Positions 38,544-47,355 of a stretch of DNA of 64,000 nucleotides are shown here, piece by piece. Each line of letters begins with the position of its first letter. Position 1 is the first letter of the stretch. The position numbers and the translations under genes are program-made. This stretch comes from Sphingobium aromaticiconvertens. Its GTDB lineage: Bacteria > Pseudomonadota > Alphaproteobacteria > Sphingomonadales > Sphingomonadaceae. The notes below the pieces were generated by a model. That model had not been told where the DNA came from. It was given only the letters and a program-made list of their open reading frames with translations, and ran no database searches. The stretch is from contig NZ_JBANRJ010000001.1 of NCBI RefSeq assembly GCF_037154075.1, forward strand, positions 2,847,501-2,911,500, given 5' to 3'.

Positions 38544-40198
38544 ATGAGGAGGGCGATATGAAGACGCTGGGCCAGACACTGCACAAGACACTACGCAAGG
38601 AGCAAAGGGGCGGTATCGCCATCCTCCTGGCTTCCTCTCTCTTCATGCTTGCGGGGGCCGCGACGGTGGCAGTCGACCTGGGGTCGGTCTATCTGGCAAA
38701 GCGGCAGTTGCAGGGGGTAGCCGATGCTGCCGTTCTGGCCGCCAATGCGGGGGGGCGCACCGCCGCCCAGCAGTTGCTGGTCCGCAGCGGCCTGTCCGCC
38801 GTCGAATTGGCGGCCCTGACCGATGGCCAATATGTCCGCGACCGCACCATTCCGGTCGCCAATCGCTTCACACCCGGCGTAACCCAGGCCAACGCGACGC
38901 AGCTAGTATTGCGCCAGCAGGTGCCCCTTTATTTCGCGCGGATATTGGTCGGTCGCGATCATCTGGCGATCGAGGCGCGGGCTACCGCAGCGCGGGCCGA
39001 TCTGGCCGCCTTCTCAATCGGCACTGGCCTCGCTTCGGTCGAAGGCGGACTACCCAATGCACTTCTGTCAGCACTGGTGGGCACGGAGCTGAACCTGTCG
39101 GTCATGGACTATCAGGGGCTTGTGGATCTGGATGTCGACCTGCTGGGCTTTGCCCATGCCCTGCAAGCGCGGGCCGGTGCAGGCGACGACAATATCCTCG
39201 CCCTGTTCGGTCGGGAGGTGCCCGCCGCCGACATCGTCAATGCCCTGGCCGATACCGCAAGCGGATCGCAAGCCGCCACCACGCTGCGGAACATTGCCAA
39301 TCGCCTTGCGGGCCGATCGATTCGTCTGGATGACATCATCGACCTCGGACCGATGGCGGATGACACCGGCGCGGGAAGCCCCGCACTGGTGCTGGACGCT
39401 TATACCTTGCTGCGCATGATCCTGGAGCCTGCGCCGGGTCAACCCCGCCAGATCGACATCAATCTTGCGGTCCCCGGCCTCACCTCGACCCGCGTGAAAC
39501 TGTTGCTGGGAGGAGGCCAAGCGCATTCGCCATTGCTAACCGTGACCGATGCGCGTGACGTGGTGATCCGTACCGCCCAGACTCGCCTCTCCCTCGAAAC
39601 CAGCGTCGGCACACCGATACCAGGCCTGCTGACTCTGCGGATACCCCTTTTGGTCGAACTGGCCGCTGCAGAGGCCCGCCTGTCCGCGATCAACTGTGCG
39701 GCTGGCAGTCCGGGCCACGGCGTTACCCTGGCAGTGACGCCCTCGGTCGGATCAGTGTCGCTGGGGGACGTTGATATGGCGCAGTTCGCCAACCCCGGAA
39801 CTGCGCTCACGCCGCGCCCGGCGCTGATGGGGCAACTGCTGTTGGGCACACGCATCACTGGCTATTCCCATGTCGCGCTGGGCGGGATTCAGCCGCAAGT
39901 CGTCCATTTCAGCCCATCGCAGATCGCGGCAAAAGATGTGCGCCGCGTCAGTACCAATGATCTGGTCGGCGGTGTCACCGGATCGCTTCTGCGCGATATT
40001 CAGCTTCAACTCACGCTGCTGGGTCTGCCAATCAACACGGGGCCGCTGGCCAGTGCCGTGGGCGGATTACTGAGTACCACGGCGCCGCTGCTCGATGGTG
40101 TTCTGAATAGTGTGATGAGCCTGCTGGGCGTGCGGATCGGTACTGCTGATGTCCGTGTGCATCAGATGCGCTGCGGCCGCTCTACACTGGTCGCCTGA
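38540..40198 (+). CDS. TadG-like pilus assembly-related membrane protein
   Basis: 552 residues. It starts at ATG 38540; an internal Met (MKTLGQ) is a possible alternative. An N-terminal Tad-type helix (GGIAILLASSLFMLAGAATV) with the DLGSVYLAKRQLQGVADAAV extension is the TadG hallmark. A long extracytoplasmic region follows, Ala/Leu/Gly-rich, without a visible von Willebrand domain. It pairs with the upstream TadE-like gene in an overlapping two-gene operon. A role in surface pili or secretion is inferred from the family. Confidence 0.8.
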   Translation: MNEEGDMKTLGQTLHKTLRKEQRGGIAILLASSLFMLAGAATVAVDLGSVYLAKRQLQGVADAAVLAANAGGRTAAQQLLVRSGLSAVELAALTDGQYVRDRTIPVANRFTPGVTQANATQLVLRQQVPLYFARILVGRDHLAIEARATAARADLAAFSIGTGLASVEGGLPNALLSALVGTELNLSVMDYQGLVDLDVDLLGFAHALQARAGAGDDNILALFGREVPAADIVNALADTASGSQAATTLRNIANRLAGRSIRLDDIIDLGPMADDTGAGSPALVLDAYTLLRMILEPAPGQPRQIDINLAVPGLTSTRVKLLLGGGQAHSPLLTVTDARDVVIRTAQTRLSLETSVGTPIPGLLTLRIPLLVELAAAEARLSAINCAAGSPGHGVTLAVTPSVGSVSLGDVDMAQFANPGTALTPRPALMGQLLLGTRITGYSHVALGGIQPQVVHFSPSQIAAKDVRRVSTNDLVGGVTGSLLRDIQLQLTLLGLPINTGPLASAVGGLLSTTAPLLDGVLNSVMSLLGVRIGTADVRVHQMRCGRSTLVA

Positions 40199-40227
40199 CC
40201 TGGAGCCTTCATCTGGGGAATGGTGTT

Positions 40228-40260
40228 GAAAACAAAATGGGCGACCCGCAGGCCGCCCAT
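40228..40260 (-). terminator. Intrinsic terminator of the downstream tRNA-Arg gene
   Basis: On the minus strand, ATGGGCGGCC and GGTCGCCCAT form a 10-bp stem with one mismatch and a TGCG loop, followed by TTTGTTTTC. It lies about 30 bases past the CCA end of the tRNA at 40292. Confidence 0.75.
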
Positions 40261-40291
40261 TAAATTCCTGATTTTCCATGCGAAAGGAAAA

Positions 40292-40368
40292 TGGTGCGCC
40301 CGGAACGATTCGAACGTCCGACCCTCAGATTCGTAGTCTGATGCTCTATCCAGCTGAGCTACGGGCGC
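40292..40368 (-). tRNA. tRNA-Arg (anticodon ACG), copy 1
   Basis: 77 bases including an encoded CCA. Acceptor GCGCCCG/CGGGCGC, D arm GCTC..GAGC, anticodon stem TCAGA/TCTGA with loop CTACGAA (ACG, read as ICG), and T arm with TTCGAAT. All stems close. Confidence 0.96.
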
Positions 40369-40380
40369 ATTGGAGTGGCG

Positions 40381-40409
40381 CAGATAGAAGGGAGCGGTTA
40401 ATCTGGCAA
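40381..40409 (-). promoter_or_regulatory. Promoter of tRNA-Arg copy 1
   Basis: On the minus strand TTGCCA, 17 bases, TATCTG, ending 12 bases before the tRNA. The same pair at the same spacing precedes copy 2. Confidence 0.7.
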
Positions 40410-40460
40410 CCCCTCTTTTCAGCATCTGTCAGATGCGGCGCCAAGCCCCGGAAACGAACA

Positions 40461-40484
40461 ATGGGCGGCCCTGAGGCCGCCCAT
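40461..40484 (-). terminator. Hairpin between the two tRNA-Arg genes
   Basis: ATGGGCGGCC and GGCCGCCCAT are a perfect 10-bp stem with a 4-base loop, 30 bases past the CCA of copy 2. It is a near copy of the hairpin at 40237, but the T-run is weak here, so read-through to copy 1 is possible. Confidence 0.55.
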
Positions 40485-40514
40485 CAAATCCCTGATTTCC
40501 TTGTGAAAGGAAAA

Positions 40515-40591
40515 TGGTGCACCCAGAGCGATTCGAACGCCCGACCCTCAGATTCGTAGTCTGATGCTCTATCCAGCTGAGCTATGGGTGC
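40515..40591 (-). tRNA. tRNA-Arg (anticodon ACG), copy 2
   Basis: 77 bases with encoded CCA. Acceptor GCACCCA/TGGGTGC, anticodon stem TCAGA/TCTGA, loop CTACGAA (ACG), T arm GGGCG/CGCTC. It differs from copy 1 by compensated changes in the acceptor stem and by changes in the T stem. The spacing is 223 bases from copy 1. Confidence 0.96.
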
Positions 40592-40603
40592 ATTGGAGTG
40601 GCG

Positions 40604-40632
40604 CAGATAGTAGGGGTTGAGAAATCTGGCAA
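40604..40632 (-). promoter_or_regulatory. Promoter of tRNA-Arg copy 2
   Basis: On the minus strand TTGCCA, 17 bases, TATCTG, with the same 12-base distance to the tRNA as in copy 1. Confidence 0.7.
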
Positions 40633-40744
40633 CCTCTTTTTTGCCGTTCCTCCATTTAGTTATTGGGACCACCAGCTTAACACCGCCCATCCTCTCGCAA
40701 CCTTTTCTCACGCCTATCCGTTACGTGAGCGGAAAGGATGCCTG

Positions 40745-41248
40745 ATGATGACATTCACACTCAATGAGATCGTGCTGCTAGGCCTGATGCTTCTCATCGG
40801 GCTGTTCCTGGGCCTGATGATGAGCGGACGGGGCAAGTATAAGCGGCTATGGCGCGAGGAACAGCTTCTGCACAACCAGACGCGGCAGGACCGAGACACA
40901 CGGGTTGAAGCAGCCAATGCGCGGATCGCGGAAATGGAGACGCATCGCGGACCGATTGGTCCCGGTACGGCAAAGGCTGTGGCGGGCGCGACCCAGGGGC
41001 GCGACGACCTGACCGTCATCCGCACGATAACGGATCAGGATCAGATAGCGCTGAACGAAGCGGGCTATCATCGTTACGCGCAAATCGCGACAATGAGCGC
41101 CGAACAGCAAGCGACGGTGGAAGCGCGGATGGGCCGCACGCCCGGCCTGATTGCTCGGGAAGAATGGCCTGAACAGGCGCGCCTGCTGAACAAGGGCAAT
41201 CGGGATGAACATTTGCGGCTCTATGAAAGCCGCAACACCCCAGTCTAA
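40745..41248 (+). CDS. Membrane-anchored protein with a helix-hairpin-helix-like domain
   Basis: 167 residues from the ATG at 40745, which follows GGAAAGGA. The frame runs back into the tRNA region, but those residues are artefactual. An N-terminal helix (EIVLLGLMLLIGLFLGLMM) leads into a charged coiled-coil stretch (RLWREEQLLHNQTRQDRDTR). A C-terminal domain of about 65 residues (DDLTVIRTITDQDQIALNEA, then YHRYAQIATMS) resembles the helix-hairpin-helix modules found at the ends of some ribosomal L21 and NuoE proteins. Its usual GIGP is replaced by TITD, so DNA contact is doubtful. The function is unknown. Confidence 0.75.
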   Translation: MMTFTLNEIVLLGLMLLIGLFLGLMMSGRGKYKRLWREEQLLHNQTRQDRDTRVEAANARIAEMETHRGPIGPGTAKAVAGATQGRDDLTVIRTITDQDQIALNEAGYHRYAQIATMSAEQQATVEARMGRTPGLIAREEWPEQARLLNKGNRDEHLRLYESRNTPV

Positions 41249-41262
41249 AGGCGGACCATAAG

Positions 41263-41299
41263 AAAAGGCTCCCGGCAGTGGATTGCCGGGGCCTTTTTC
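41263..41299 (+). terminator. Intrinsic terminator, probably bidirectional
   Basis: AAAGGC-T-CCCGGCA pairs with TGCCGGG-GCCTTT around GTGGAT, with A-run before and TTTTTCTTG after. It separates the convergent HhH-like gene and ppdK and can serve both. Confidence 0.85.
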
Positions 41300-41318
41300 T
41301 TGTGAGCTTCCCCCTGTA

Positions 41319-44012
41319 TCAACCGCGCTTGGCGAGCGCCGCCTGCGCCGCCGCCAATCGGGCGATCGGCACACGATAGGGCGAGGCCGAGACATAATCG
41401 AGGCCAATCGTCTCGCAAAAGGCGATAGAGGCCGGGTCACCGCCATGCTCGCCGCAGATACCCAGCTTGATGCCCGGACGGCTCTTGCGACCGCGCTCGG
41501 CGGCGATCTCGATCAATTCACCCACACCCTCGACATCGATGCTGACGAAGGGGTCGCGGGCGAAAATGCCCTTGTCCACATATTGCGTCAGAAAGCGGCC
41601 TGCATCGTCGCGGCTGATGCCGATCGTCGTCTGCGTCAAATCGTTGGTGCCGAAGGAGAAGAATTCGCCCACTTCGGCAATCTCTCCGGCCTTCAGTGCC
41701 GCGCGCGGCAGTTCGATCATGGTGCCGACCAGATAGTCGACGCTGGCGCCCTGCTCCGCAAAGACCTCAGCCGCGACGCGATCGACGATCGCCTTCATCA
41801 ACTCCAGTTCCTTCCTGGTCGCGACCAGCGGGATCATGACTTCCGGGATCGGCGCTTCGCCACTGCGCTGCTTGACGATCAGCGCCGCCTCAAAGATCGC
41901 GCGGGCCTGCATTTCGTAGATTTCGGGATAGGTCACGCCCAGACGGCAACCGCGATGGCCGAGCATCGGATTGAACTCATGCAGTTCGGAAGCGCGGCGC
42001 TTGAGCACCTCAATCCCGACATTGGCGGCCTTGGCCACCTCCTCGAACTCGGATTCCTGATGCGGCAGAAACTCGTGCAGCGGCGGGTCGAGCAGGCGGA
42101 TGGTCACAGGCAGGCCCGCCATCACCATGAAAATCTGCGCGAAATCGTCGCGCTGCTCGGGCAACAGCTTGTCCAGCGCCTCGCGGCGGCCCTTCTCGCT
42201 GTCCGCCAGGATCATCTGGCGCACGGCGGTGATGCGCGCTGCGTCGAAGAACATATGCTCGGTCCGGCACAGGCCCACGCCCTCAGCCCCGAAATCGCGC
42301 GCCGTCTGGCAGTCGAGCGGGGTTTCGGCATTCGCCCGCACCTTCAGGCGGCGGACCTTGTCGGCCCACACCATCAACACGCCGAAATCGCCCGCCAGTT
42401 CAGGCTGCACGGTGGCGACTTCGCCCGCCATCACTTCGCCGGTCGATCCGTCGATGGTGATGAGATCACCTTCGCCCAGTTCACGGCCGCCGACACGCAG
42501 AATTTTCGCCTTGTTGTCGATCGACAGGCCACCCGCACCGGAGACGCAGGGGCGGCCCATGCCGCGCGCAACCACGGCGGCGTGCGACGTCATGCCGCCA
42601 CGCGCGGTCAATATGCCCTTGGCCGCGTGCATGCCGTGAATATCTTCGGGCGAGGTTTCTACGCGAACCAGGATGACTGCATCGCCCATTTCACTGCGCC
42701 GTTCGGCAGTGTCGGCGTCGAACACGATCAGGCCGCTGGCCGCGCCCGGCGAGGCGGGAAGTCCCTTGGTCAGCACGTCGCGCGGCGCCTTGGGGTCCAG
42801 CGTGGGGTGGAGCAACTGGTCGAGCGCGGCGGGATCGACGCGGGCGACCGCCTCTTCCTCACCGATCAGGCCCTCGCTGGCCATGTCGACCGCCATTTTG
42901 AGCGCCGCCTTGGCCGTGCGCTTGCCCGAACGGGTCTGGAGCATCCAGAGCTTGCCCTGCTGCACCGTGAACTCGATATCCTGCATGTCACGATAATGTT
43001 TTTCGAGAATTTCGAACACCCCGGCCAGTTCGGCATAGGTCTCCGGCATCGCCTCTTCCATCGACAGCGGCTTGGCCCCTGCCCGCTCGCGCGCGGCTTT
43101 GGTCAGATATTGCGGCGTGCGGATGCCTGCGACGACGTCCTCGCCCTGCGCGTTGATCAGATATTCGCCATAATAGGCGTTCTCGCCGGTCGACGGGTCG
43201 CGGGTAAACGCCACACCCGTCGCCGAGGTTTCGCCCATATTGCCGAACACCATCGCCTGCACGTTGACGGCAGTGCCCCATTCGCCGGGAATGTTGTTCA
43301 GGCGGCGATAAACCTTCGCGCGCTCCGACTGCCAGGAACCGAACACGGCGGAAATCGCGCCCCAAAGCTGGTCATGCACATCCTGCGGGAAGGGCTTGTT
43401 CCACAGCTTGGCGACCAGCGCCTTATATTCGGCGACCAGAGCCTTCCAGTCGTCCGCCGTCATCTCGGTGTCGAGCGTATAGCCCTGATCTTCCTTCGCG
43501 ATTTCAAGGGCTTCTTCAAAGGCGCCATGATCGAGTTCGAGGACAACGTCCGAATACATCTGGATGAAGCGGCGATAACTGTCCCAGGCGAACCGCTCGT
43601 CACCGCTGGTGGAGGCCAGACCAAGGACAGTCGCGTCGTTGAGGCCCAGGTTCAGCACCGTGTCCATCATGCCCGGCATCGACGCGCGCGCGCCGGAACG
43701 GACCGAAACCAGTAGCGGATCGGCCGCGTCGCCGAAAACCTTACCCGTAATCCCCTGAATATGGGCGATGCCGTTCGCGACTTCCGCGTTCAGGCTTTCG
43801 GGATAGACGCCGCCATCTTCATAATAGCGGGTGCACATCGCCGTCGTGATCGTGAAGCCGGGAGGCACCGGCAGGCCGATCGCGGCCATGCCGTCCAGAT
43901 TCGCGCCCTTTCCGCCCAGAAGGTTTCGGTCGCCCCTGATTTTACCATCTGGGCCTCCATCATCCACGCCGCCGCCGAAACGATAGACATAACGGGTTGC
44001 GGTCGTGGTCAT
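41319..44012 (-). CDS. ppdK: Pyruvate, phosphate dikinase
   Basis: 897 residues from the ATG at 44012, which has GGAAGAGG upstream; Met codons at 44036 and 44057 are less supported. An N-terminal nucleotide-binding domain (NLLGGKGANLDGMAAIGLPV) is followed by the swivelling phosphohistidine domain with the catalytic His in GGMTSHAAVVARGMG. The C-terminal PEP-binding barrel has Cys in GICGEHGGDP. It interconverts pyruvate, ATP and phosphate with PEP, AMP and pyrophosphate, supporting gluconeogenesis from C3 compounds. It is a single gene. Confidence 0.96.
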   Translation of the reverse strand: MTTTATRYVYRFGGGVDDGGPDGKIRGDRNLLGGKGANLDGMAAIGLPVPPGFTITTAMCTRYYEDGGVYPESLNAEVANGIAHIQGITGKVFGDAADPLLVSVRSGARASMPGMMDTVLNLGLNDATVLGLASTSGDERFAWDSYRRFIQMYSDVVLELDHGAFEEALEIAKEDQGYTLDTEMTADDWKALVAEYKALVAKLWNKPFPQDVHDQLWGAISAVFGSWQSERAKVYRRLNNIPGEWGTAVNVQAMVFGNMGETSATGVAFTRDPSTGENAYYGEYLINAQGEDVVAGIRTPQYLTKAARERAGAKPLSMEEAMPETYAELAGVFEILEKHYRDMQDIEFTVQQGKLWMLQTRSGKRTAKAALKMAVDMASEGLIGEEEAVARVDPAALDQLLHPTLDPKAPRDVLTKGLPASPGAASGLIVFDADTAERRSEMGDAVILVRVETSPEDIHGMHAAKGILTARGGMTSHAAVVARGMGRPCVSGAGGLSIDNKAKILRVGGRELGEGDLITIDGSTGEVMAGEVATVQPELAGDFGVLMVWADKVRRLKVRANAETPLDCQTARDFGAEGVGLCRTEHMFFDAARITAVRQMILADSEKGRREALDKLLPEQRDDFAQIFMVMAGLPVTIRLLDPPLHEFLPHQESEFEEVAKAANVGIEVLKRRASELHEFNPMLGHRGCRLGVTYPEIYEMQARAIFEAALIVKQRSGEAPIPEVMIPLVATRKELELMKAIVDRVAAEVFAEQGASVDYLVGTMIELPRAALKAGEIAEVGEFFSFGTNDLTQTTIGISRDDAGRFLTQYVDKGIFARDPFVSIDVEGVGELIEIAAERGRKSRPGIKLGICGEHGGDPASIAFCETIGLDYVSASPYRVPIARLAAAQAALAKRG

Positions 44013-44185
44013 GCTGGCCTCTTCCTTAGTCATCATAGTAGGTGGCTTTCCCTGCACTGGATGCCCGGCGGTGCTTTGTGCGCCGCAACAATCATTACAA
44101 GCTCCGGGCGACTAGTGCACCCATGTTTACGATAAAAACTGTCCGACTGACGGAAATTTATCAAACAGGCCGACCAATTACTGCG

Positions 44186-46303
44186 TCACCCTGAAATTTT
44201 CGAAAAGTCGGCAACACCCTGCACTGCATCACGCACCCGCGCGAGCAGCGCCAGACGCGCGGCCCGCTTGGCCGGGTCGGCATCGTTGACGGTCACGGAT
44301 TCGAAAAAGGCGTCGATCGGCGCGCGCAGCGTGGCAAGGGCCGCCATCGCATCCTCGAACCGTTCCTCTTGCACTGCGGCGGCAGCGCGCGGTTCGGCAG
44401 CGTCGAGTGCTTCGCTGAGTGCCAACTCCGCCGGCTCGGACGGTGCTGCGGGCACAATCGTTGGATCGACCACTTCCTTTTTCAAGATATTGGCCGCGCG
44501 CTTGTATCCGGCCAGCAGGTTCGTTCCGTCATCGGTGGCGACGAAGGATTGCAGCGCCTTTACGCGGGCGAGCAGGCGAACAAGATCGTCTTCGTCGCCC
44601 AGCGCGAACACTGAATCGATTAGGTCGTGGCGGACACCAGCCTCCCGTTGTTGAACCTTTAGGCGATCGGCAACAAAGCTACGAATATCCAGCATATAAA
44701 CTTGTTTGAATGCAGCGATGATAGACGATCGAACAGTCTCTCCGGCCCCTTCGGTCGAACGCTCGTCAACAATATTTTGCGTCAGAAAATTTTGCCTTGC
44801 TTCTGCAAGCCATTGAGGCAGCTTTCCCCTCAACACGTTTGTGGTCAGGATGGACAATATGCCAAGTGCTGCCCGGCGTAGAGCGAACGGATCTTTTGAA
44901 CCCGTCGGCTTCATATCCTTCATAAAAAACCCAGCAATCGTATCCAGCTTATCCGCCAGCGACACCGCAATCGTTACCGCCGCAGTAGGAACATCATCCC
45001 CCTGCCCGACCGGCTTGTAATGGTCGCGAATGGCGTCCGCGACTGCATCCGGCAAGCCTTCGGCACGGGCATAATAGCCGCCCATAACCCCTTGAAGTTC
45101 AGGGAATTCGCCGACCATTTCGGTGACAAGATCAGCCTTGGCGAGACGGGCGGCCTGTTCGACCTGATCCGCGTCCGCGCCCTTGACGATCCCCTCTTCC
45201 ACCAGCCAGCGGGCCAGCTTGGCGACGCGCTCCACCTTGTCGGCGACCGTGCCCAGCTTTTCGTGGAAGGTGATGCGTTCCAGCTTCTTCGCGTGATCGG
45301 CAAGCGTCGTCTTGCGGTCCTGCTCCCAGAAAAAGCGCGCGTCGCTCAGGCGGGCGGCCAGAACCTTGCGGTTACCCGCTATGATTGCCGCGCCGCCATC
45401 CTTCGCCTCGATATTAGCGGTGCAGATGAAGGCCGGCGCCAGCTTGCCAGAATCGTCGCGGAGAACAAAATATTTCTGGTTTATCCGAAGGGTTAGCTGA
45501 ATTACTTCAGGTGGAACCTCAAGGAATGCCGGGTCGAAATCGCCCAGCAGCGGCACCGGCCATTCGGTCAGGCCCGCATTTTCCGCGACCAGTCCCTTGT
45601 CCTCGATGACGCTATAGCCCTTTGCGGCGGCGGCTTGCGCCGCCTTCTCCGCGATGATCGCCTGCCGCTCCTCATGCGATACGATCACATGGCAGGCGCG
45701 CAGCTTTTCGACATAGTCATGCGCGCTGCCGATGGTGATTTCGCCGGGGTGATGGAAGCGATGGCCAAGCGTGGCATAGCTGCTGCGCGTGCCGTCCACG
45801 TCGATATCCACCAGTTCTTCGCCAAGGATGGCGAGGATGCCCTGCAAAGGGCGGACCCAACGCAGGCTTGTCGTGGTCTGGGACGGCGCGCCCCAGCGCA
45901 TGGACTTGGGCCAGGGGAAAGCGCGGATGACGGCGGGCACGGCCTCGGCCAGCACCTGCGGCGTAGCGCGGCCCGGCTTGTTGACGAGCGCGAACCATAT
46001 GCCGTCGCGGTCCTCCAACTGATCTTGTGTCAGGCCCGTCTTGCGGAGGAAGCCTTCGAGCGCCTGTGGCGGCGCAGAGGTGCGCGGCCCCTTATGCTCT
46101 TCACTCACCACCGCCGTTTCCAGCGGCAGGCCGCGCGCGATCAGCGCAAGGCGGCGGGGCGTGACGAAGCTGTCGATGGCTTCCGGCACCAGCCCGGCTT
46201 TCGCCAGTTCCTCTGTAAACAGGCGGGCGAAATCCTCGCTGGCCTTCAATTGCATACGCGCCGGGATTTCCTCACAGCGCAGTTCGAGGAGGAAGTCAGT
46301 CAT
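44186..46303 (-). CDS. glyS: Glycyl-tRNA synthetase beta subunit
   Basis: 705 residues. It begins DFLLELRCEEIPARMQ, the family N-terminus, and contains ALPQxxLxW-like elements, RxSDARFFWEQDRKTTL and a C-terminal anticodon-binding-like domain. With GlyQ it forms the alpha2beta2 bacterial glycyl-tRNA synthetase. Its start directly abuts the glyQ stop with no spacer. The middle of the gene (about 44640-45000) is more AT-rich in codon choice than the rest. Confidence 0.96.
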   Translation of the reverse strand: MTDFLLELRCEEIPARMQLKASEDFARLFTEELAKAGLVPEAIDSFVTPRRLALIARGLPLETAVVSEEHKGPRTSAPPQALEGFLRKTGLTQDQLEDRDGIWFALVNKPGRATPQVLAEAVPAVIRAFPWPKSMRWGAPSQTTTSLRWVRPLQGILAILGEELVDIDVDGTRSSYATLGHRFHHPGEITIGSAHDYVEKLRACHVIVSHEERQAIIAEKAAQAAAAKGYSVIEDKGLVAENAGLTEWPVPLLGDFDPAFLEVPPEVIQLTLRINQKYFVLRDDSGKLAPAFICTANIEAKDGGAAIIAGNRKVLAARLSDARFFWEQDRKTTLADHAKKLERITFHEKLGTVADKVERVAKLARWLVEEGIVKGADADQVEQAARLAKADLVTEMVGEFPELQGVMGGYYARAEGLPDAVADAIRDHYKPVGQGDDVPTAAVTIAVSLADKLDTIAGFFMKDMKPTGSKDPFALRRAALGILSILTTNVLRGKLPQWLAEARQNFLTQNIVDERSTEGAGETVRSSIIAAFKQVYMLDIRSFVADRLKVQQREAGVRHDLIDSVFALGDEDDLVRLLARVKALQSFVATDDGTNLLAGYKRAANILKKEVVDPTIVPAAPSEPAELALSEALDAAEPRAAAAVQEERFEDAMAALATLRAPIDAFFESVTVNDADPAKRAARLALLARVRDAVQGVADFSKISG

Positions 46304-47203
46304 TTACGCGCTCCACCCCGGAAACTTTGTTGCCCAGTCTTCGGCATTGCTGGCGATCCACGCCTCGCAACTGCCTTTCGCCATGTCGCGCACCCGGCCC
46401 ATATAGCTGGCGCGCTCCTGTACGGAGATCACGCCGCGTGCCTGGAGCAGATTGAAGACATGACTTGCCTTGATCGCCTGGTCATAGGCGGCCAGCGGTA
46501 CGTTCGCCTCGATCGACGCCTTGCACTCGGACTCGGCATCCTTGAACCAGCGGAACAGCTTTTCGGTGTCGGCGACCTCGAAATTCCATTTCGACATCTG
46601 CTTTTCATTTTCAAGGAACACGTCGCCATAGGTCACACCGGCGTCGTTGAACTTGAGGTCATAAACGCTGTCGACGCCCTGAATATACATGGCAAGGCGT
46701 TCGAGGCCGTAGGTCAGCTCACCCGCGACCGGCTTGCAATCATAGCCACCCATCTGCTGGAAATAGGTGAACTGGGTGACTTCCATGCCGTCGCACCACA
46801 CTTCCCAGCCCAGTCCCCAGGCGCCCAGCGTCGGGCTTTCCCAGTCATCCTCGACAAAGCGGATGTCATGGACCAGCGGGTCGATGCCGATCTCCACCAG
46901 AGAACCCAGATACAGCTCCTGAAGGTTCGCCGGGCTGGGCTTCATAATCACCTGATATTGGTAATAATGCTGAAGCCGGTTCGGATTCTCGCCATAGCGG
47001 CCATCGGTCGGACGACGGCTGGGCTGGACATAGGCGGCGTTCCACGGTTGCGGCCCCAGGCTGCGCAGCGTGGTCGCGGGGTGAAAAGTGCCCGCGCCAA
47101 CCTCCATGTCGTAGGGTTGCAGGATCACGCAGCCCTGCCGACCCCAATAAGCGTGCAGAGTCAGGATCAGGTCCTGAAAGGATAGGACTTTGCCATCGGC
47201 CAC
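46304..47203 (-). CDS. glyQ: Glycyl-tRNA synthetase alpha subunit
   Basis: 299 residues. It begins [20 protein letters not shown] with the catalytic core motifs [20 protein letters not shown] and [19 protein letters not shown]. It activates glycine and charges tRNA-Gly with GlyS. The start is GTG at 47203. The two genes form an operon read on the minus strand; 153 bases separate it from the divergent TraB gene. Confidence 0.96.
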   Translation of the reverse strand: MADGKVLSFQDLILTLHAYWGRQGCVILQPYDMEVGAGTFHPATTLRSLGPQPWNAAYVQPSRRPTDGRYGENPNRLQHYYQYQVIMKPSPANLQELYLGSLVEIGIDPLVHDIRFVEDDWESPTLGAWGLGWEVWCDGMEVTQFTYFQQMGGYDCKPVAGELTYGLERLAMYIQGVDSVYDLKFNDAGVTYGDVFLENEKQMSKWNFEVADTEKLFRWFKDAESECKASIEANVPLAAYDQAIKASHVFNLLQARGVISVQERASYMGRVRDMAKGSCEAWIASNAEDWATKFPGWSA

Positions 47204-47355
47204 GTGAATATTGTCCCTGAAATGCCAGTTATTGCAGGCATCGCGCCTTGGCGCAGGACGGCGGGAGGGTCAAGGGGCGAGCAAAGCGCTTGCCCGCAAA
47301 GCGGCGTCCCCGCATGAGGGCAGAACTGACCGGATCGGAACGGGAGAATGATTGC

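Noticed and set aside
40278..40559. Protein-like frames across the tRNA-Arg genes
   Set aside because: They translate tRNA sequence (the familiar RTSDPQIRS-type artefact); the tRNAs explain the conservation.
41283..43715. An 810-codon open frame on the plus strand opposite ppdK
   Set aside because: It lies wholly antisense to a clear ppdK, its residues are His/Arg/Gln-rich without any domain, and such mirror frames are common in GC-rich DNA.
45635..47185. A 516-codon plus-strand frame opposite glyS and glyQ
   Set aside because: Antisense to two secure synthetase genes, no family features, composition typical of a shadow frame.
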